From Halovibrio salipaludis (GTDB taxonomy: Bacteria; Pseudomonadota; Gammaproteobacteria; Pseudomonadales; Oleiphilaceae), in the NCBI RefSeq assembly GCF_002286965.1, contig NZ_NSKD01000003.1, positions 372,001 to 436,000 on the forward strand: 64,000 nt of DNA, in the 5' to 3' direction. Positions 60,883 through 64,000 of the stretch are shown here, piece by piece; the first letter of the stretch is position 1, and each line of letters starts with the position of its first letter. The notes beneath the pieces are model-generated. The model did no database searches, was not told the origin of the DNA, and saw only the letters and a program-made list of their open reading frames with translations. Position numbers and translations under genes: made by a program.

Positions 60883-61884
60883 ATGCTGACCACCCAGCGG
60901 ATCATGCTCTGGGTCATGGCGGCCACCCTGCCCGGCCTGCTGGCGCTCATCCACTTCTTCGGATGGGGCGTGCTGATCAACGTGCTCTGGTGCATGGGCA
61001 TTGCCATGGCCACCGAGGCCCTGATCCTCTGGATTCGCGCCCGCCCGGTCCAGCACACCCTCATGGACGGCAGTGCCGCGCTGACCGGCCTGCTTCTGGG
61101 CCTGTCCCTGCCGCCACTGCTGCCCTGGTGGATCGCGCTGGTGGCCACCGCCAGTGCCATCATCCTGGCCAAGCACCTCTATGGCGGGCTCGGAAGCAAC
61201 CTGTTCAACCCCGCCATGGTGGGCTACGCCCTGGTTCTGGTGAGCTTCCCGGAAGCCATGAGCACGCGCTGGGCGCTGCCGCTGTCACTGCAGGAGACAC
61301 CGCTCAGCCTCCTGGACAGCCTGTCCGTGTTCACCGGCCTGGGTTCGACCTCCGTGGACGCCTTCACCGGCGCCACGCCCCTGGATGACTACAAGCATGC
61401 CATTGACGGTGCCATCGCCAGCCAGGTTACCACCGCGCCCATCTACGGCGATCGGGTCGCCCTGGGCTGGGAATGGGTCAACCTGGGCTTTCTTGCCGGT
61501 GGCCTGCTGTTGATCCAGCGCCGGATCATCACCTGGCACATTCCGGTCAGTCTGCTCGGGGCATTGACCATCATGGCCCTGCTGTTCGGTTATGACCCGG
61601 ACCAGTCCGTGCCCCTGAGCCTGCACCTGCTGGCCGGCGGCACCATGCTGGGCGCCTTCTTCATCGCCACCGACCCGGTCTCGGCCGCCACCTCCAACCG
61701 CGGCAAGCTCTGGTACGGCGCCGGCATTGGTGTGCTGCTCTACACCATCCGAGCCTGGGGCAGTTACCCGGACGCAGTCGCCTTCGCCGTGCTGCTGATG
61801 AACCTGGCCGTGCCCTTCCTGGACTATTACACCCGGCCGCGGACACGAGGCCATAAACGTGCGGGGCGGGGGGTGCCGTCATGA
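60883..61884 (+). CDS. rnfD: Rnf electron transport complex subunit D
   Basis: 333 residues with about nine membrane helices, related to NqrB. The covalent FMN motif is FTGATPL with Thr165 as the flavin-bearing residue. [20 protein letters not shown] is the family marker, and the C-terminal [17 protein letters not shown] matches RnfD. It overlaps rnfG by 4 nt. Confidence 0.95.
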   Translation: MLTTQRIMLWVMAATLPGLLALIHFFGWGVLINVLWCMGIAMATEALILWIRARPVQHTLMDGSAALTGLLLGLSLPPLLPWWIALVATASAIILAKHLYGGLGSNLFNPAMVGYALVLVSFPEAMSTRWALPLSLQETPLSLLDSLSVFTGLGSTSVDAFTGATPLDDYKHAIDGAIASQVTTAPIYGDRVALGWEWVNLGFLAGGLLLIQRRIITWHIPVSLLGALTIMALLFGYDPDQSVPLSLHLLAGGTMLGAFFIATDPVSAATSNRGKLWYGAGIGVLLYTIRAWGSYPDAVAFAVLLMNLAVPFLDYYTRPRTRGHKRAGRGVPS

Positions 61885-62528
61885 GCGAGGCACTCCAGGC
61901 CATCCAGCGCAATGCCCTGGGACTGGGCCTGTTCGCGGCCCTGACGGCCGGGGCCATTGGCGTCACCCAGATCCTCACCGCCGAGCGCATCGAGCAGCAG
62001 CGCGAACTGGCGACCGCAAGGGCCCGCGCTGCCGTGCTGCCGGACGATGTGTCCCTGACAGCCGGGGCCACCCGTCCGATCACTCTGCCACGGAACGACG
62101 TGACCGGTATCCGTGGAGGCGCCGAGGCCATACGGGTCACTCCCGGCGACGCCGATCCCATCCTGATCCTTCCGGTCACGGCACCGGATGGTTACTCCGG
62201 CCGCATCGAGCTGATCCTCGGCATCCGGGCAGATGGGACGCTCACGGGCGTACGCGCCACCGATCACCACGAGACCCCGGGGCTGGGCGATGCCATCGAA
62301 GTGGCGAAGAGCAACTGGATACTGGATTTCAATGGCCGCTCACTGGACAATCCAAACCCTGAACAATGGCGCGTTGGCCAGAATGGTGCCTTTGATGCCC
62401 TGAGCGGAGCCACCATCACCAGCCGCGCCGTCGTGGATGCCGTCAAACGCGGGCTTACATTCACGGCCGCGCATCACGACCGTCTGTTCAACAGCGAAGG
62501 CGGGGAAACGGGAGCCGGAACACCATGA
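61881..62528 (+). CDS. rnfG: Rnf electron transport complex subunit G
   Basis: 215 residues. A membrane anchor (about 12-33) and a periplasmic FMN-binding domain with the attachment motif LSGATITS, Thr178 being the expected flavin residue. The segment [14 protein letters not shown] is also conserved. The order D-G-E with 4-nt overlaps is standard. Confidence 0.95.
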   Translation: MSEALQAIQRNALGLGLFAALTAGAIGVTQILTAERIEQQRELATARARAAVLPDDVSLTAGATRPITLPRNDVTGIRGGAEAIRVTPGDADPILILPVTAPDGYSGRIELILGIRADGTLTGVRATDHHETPGLGDAIEVAKSNWILDFNGRSLDNPNPEQWRVGQNGAFDALSGATITSRAVVDAVKRGLTFTAAHHDRLFNSEGGETGAGTP

Positions 62529-63235
62529 GTACAGGTGCCAACCAGATCATCCGAGACGGCCTCTGGCACAACAACCCGGCGCTGGTGCAGTTGCTGGGCC
62601 TGTGCCCTCTGCTGGCGGTCACCAACACGGTGGTCAATGCCATTGGCCTGGGCCTGGCCACGCTGATGGTGGTCACCGGCTCCAACATGGCGGTGTCGCT
62701 TATCCGCAACCGGGTAACCGACTCCATGCGCCTGCCCGCCTTCGTGATGATCATCGCCGCCCTGGTGACCTGTACCGAGCTGATCATGCAGGCCTATGCC
62801 TATCGGCTCTACCAGATCCTGGGCATCTTCATTCCCCTTATCGTCACCAACTGCGCCATCCTGGGCCGAGCCGAGGCCTTCGCCAGCCGTAACCCCCTGC
62901 CCAAGGCAACCCTGGATGGCCTGATGACCGGACTCGGGTTTCTCGCCGTCCTGGTGCTCCTGGGGGGAATGCGCGAACTGGTGGGCTACGGCACGCTTCT
63001 GGCGGACGCCCACCTGCTCTTCGGCGAGGCCGCCCGGGGCTGGACACTGACGGTCTTCCCGGACTACCGGCAGGCGCTGATCGCCGTTCTTCCCCCCGGT
63101 GCCTTCATCGGCCTGGGCCTGATCATCGCACTCCGGAACCGCATCGATCACCATATCCAGCAACAGCAGCAGGCCCGCCAGGCGCCCGTGGAAAGCGGGC
63201 ACAAGCGGGTCCGCGTAACGGGGACATTCTCATGA
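62525..63235 (+). CDS. rnfE: Rnf electron transport complex subunit E
   Basis: 236 residues with six membrane helices, paralogous to Rnf[28 protein letters not shown] and [16 protein letters not shown] carry the cysteines that ligate the intramembrane iron-sulfur site. The tail after residue 215 is polar and basic. It overlaps nth by 4 nt. Confidence 0.96.
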   Translation: MSTGANQIIRDGLWHNNPALVQLLGLCPLLAVTNTVVNAIGLGLATLMVVTGSNMAVSLIRNRVTDSMRLPAFVMIIAALVTCTELIMQAYAYRLYQILGIFIPLIVTNCAILGRAEAFASRNPLPKATLDGLMTGLGFLAVLVLLGGMRELVGYGTLLADAHLLFGEAARGWTLTVFPDYRQALIAVLPPGAFIGLGLIIALRNRIDHHIQQQQQARQAPVESGHKRVRVTGTFS

Positions 63236-63867
63236 ACGACGCCAAGCGTGAAGCCATCTTCGCCCGCCTTAAGGAAGCCAACCCCGCGCCCACCACGGAG
63301 CTGAACTTCAGCTCCCCGTTTGAGCTGCTGGTGGCCGTAACGCTTTCCGCCCAGGCCACTGACGTAGGCGTTAACAAGGCAACGGCGAAACTGTTCCCCG
63401 TCGCCAACACGCCGGAGGCGATCCTGGAACTGGGGGAAGAGGGCCTGAAGGAGTACATCAAGACCATCGGGCTCTACAACAGCAAGGCCACGAACATCAT
63501 CAAGGCCTGCCGGATGCTGGTTGATAAGCACGATTCGCAGGTACCACAGACCCGCAAGGAGCTGGAGGCGTTACCCGGCGTGGGCCGCAAGACCGCCAAC
63601 GTGATCCTGAATACCGCCTTTGATCAGCCCACCATGGCGGTGGACACGCACATCTACCGGGTTGCGAACCGGACCGGCATTGCGCCGGGGAAAAACGTGC
63701 GGGAGGTTGAAGACAAGCTGATGAAGCGCGTCCCGAAGGCGTACCTCAAGGACGCGCATCACTGGCTGATCCTCCATGGCCGCTACACCTGCCTGGCCCG
63801 CAAGCCACGCTGCGGCAGCTGCGTCATCGAGGATCTGTGCGAGTACAAGGAGAAAGCGGTGGATTAA
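63232..63867 (+). CDS. nth: Endonuclease III
   Basis: 211 residues. A DNA glycosylase/AP lyase for oxidised pyrimidines. The HhH motif [15 protein letters not shown] includes the catalytic Lys, and [11 protein letters not shown] holds the catalytic Asp. The C-terminal [4Fe-4S] loop is C-x6-C-x2-C-x5-C ([17 protein letters not shown]). It is coupled to rnfE, as in E. coli and Pseudomonas. Confidence 0.98.
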   Translation: MNDAKREAIFARLKEANPAPTTELNFSSPFELLVAVTLSAQATDVGVNKATAKLFPVANTPEAILELGEEGLKEYIKTIGLYNSKATNIIKACRMLVDKHDSQVPQTRKELEALPGVGRKTANVILNTAFDQPTMAVDTHIYRVANRTGIAPGKNVREVEDKLMKRVPKAYLKDAHHWLILHGRYTCLARKPRCGSCVIEDLCEYKEKAVD

Positions 63868-64000
63868 CCTTCGCCGCCCAGCATCGCGGTCTTCACGCTT
63901 TCCTGTGCGGGTTCCTTGCCGAGCCAGATGCCGAACACCGCCTTCTTGAACTCGAGACCACCATCAACGGTACCGATGCGCTCATCGTTCTTGTAGCCGA
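63864..64000 (-). CDS. Chalcone-isomerase-like family protein (3' end)
   Basis: Only the last 44 codons are in the window. The tail FKKAVFGIWLGKEPAQESVKTAMLGG is the C-terminus of chalcone-isomerase-like proteins (Pfam PF16036), which are usually exported and of unknown role in bacteria. It overlaps the end of nth by 4 nt. Confidence 0.75.
   Translation of the reverse strand, partial: GYKNDERIGTVDGGLEFKKAVFGIWLGKEPAQESVKTAMLGGEG

Overview
The window is a GC-rich stretch of bacterial chromosome that is almost entirely coding. Gene content and order point to a gammaproteobacterium. Conserved blocks include gyrA-serC-pheA-hisC-tyrA/aroA-cmk-rpsA-ihfB-lapAB-pyrF, argG-motY-pyrC-rnt, alaS-lysC-csrA with tRNAs, lptFG/holC-valS, purMN, dcd/apbC/metG and rnfABCDGE-nth. 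Acidic protein tails together with oxaloacetate decarboxylase (oadGAB), Rnf and MotY suggest a salt-adapted organism that uses sodium, perhaps of the Ectothiorhodospiraceae/Chromatiales type. That placement is inference; no rRNA is present.

Layout. 1-1838: end of an aspartate aminotransferase, tRNA-Asn, a nucleoside deoxyribosyltransferase, a structured repeat and a YciH/SUI1 factor. 1835-15043 (minus strand): a long co-directional block from gyrA to pyrF, the known aromatic/serine/translation supraoperon, with TyrA and AroA fused in one polypeptide. 15192-20215: phhB, a host-attachment family protein, argG, motY, then pyrC-rnt on the plus strand. 20264-28756 (minus): oadGAB, two tRNA-Arg, tRNA-Ser, csrA, lysC, alaS. 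28948-35685: an RDD protein, lptF/lptG, holC, valS and a cobalamin adenosyltransferase. 35675-41749 (minus): a chemoreceptor, ampE, ampD and a DUF1631 protein. 41877-50477: nadC, thpR, yqcC, an orphan ParA, hda, a DUF2066 protein, purMN, a DUF3108 protein and avtA. 50490-53493 (minus): DUF416, dcd, DUF2062, apbC. 53.5-55.5 kb: an IS607-type insertion sequence. 55561-64000: metG, two more copies of the structured repeat, the Rnf operon with nth, and the end of a chalcone-isomerase-like gene.

Two things stand out. First, an IS607-family element lies between the divergent genes apbC and metG. Its serine-recombinase gene tnpA is broken by a frameshift and stop codons. Its tnpB keeps all RuvC acidic residues and the zinc finger, and has a sharp sigma70-like promoter that would give a leaderless mRNA. 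Second, there is an intergenic repeat of about 110 bp in three copies (1331-1440, 57647-57752 and 57857-57968). Each has a core of exactly 54 nt enclosed by long inverted arms. The arms differ between copies but stay complementary within each copy, which is the pattern expected of a conserved hairpin.

Most of the rest is ordinary housekeeping: aromatic amino acid, pyrimidine, purine, arginine and NAD synthesis, four translation enzymes or factors, LPS export and assembly, peptidoglycan recycling, and membrane ion and electron transfer. Start sites were re-chosen where an upstream open frame is clearly spurious (alaS, lptG, the DUF2066 gene, rnfA, yciH, valS, thpR and others). These choices are given in the entries.
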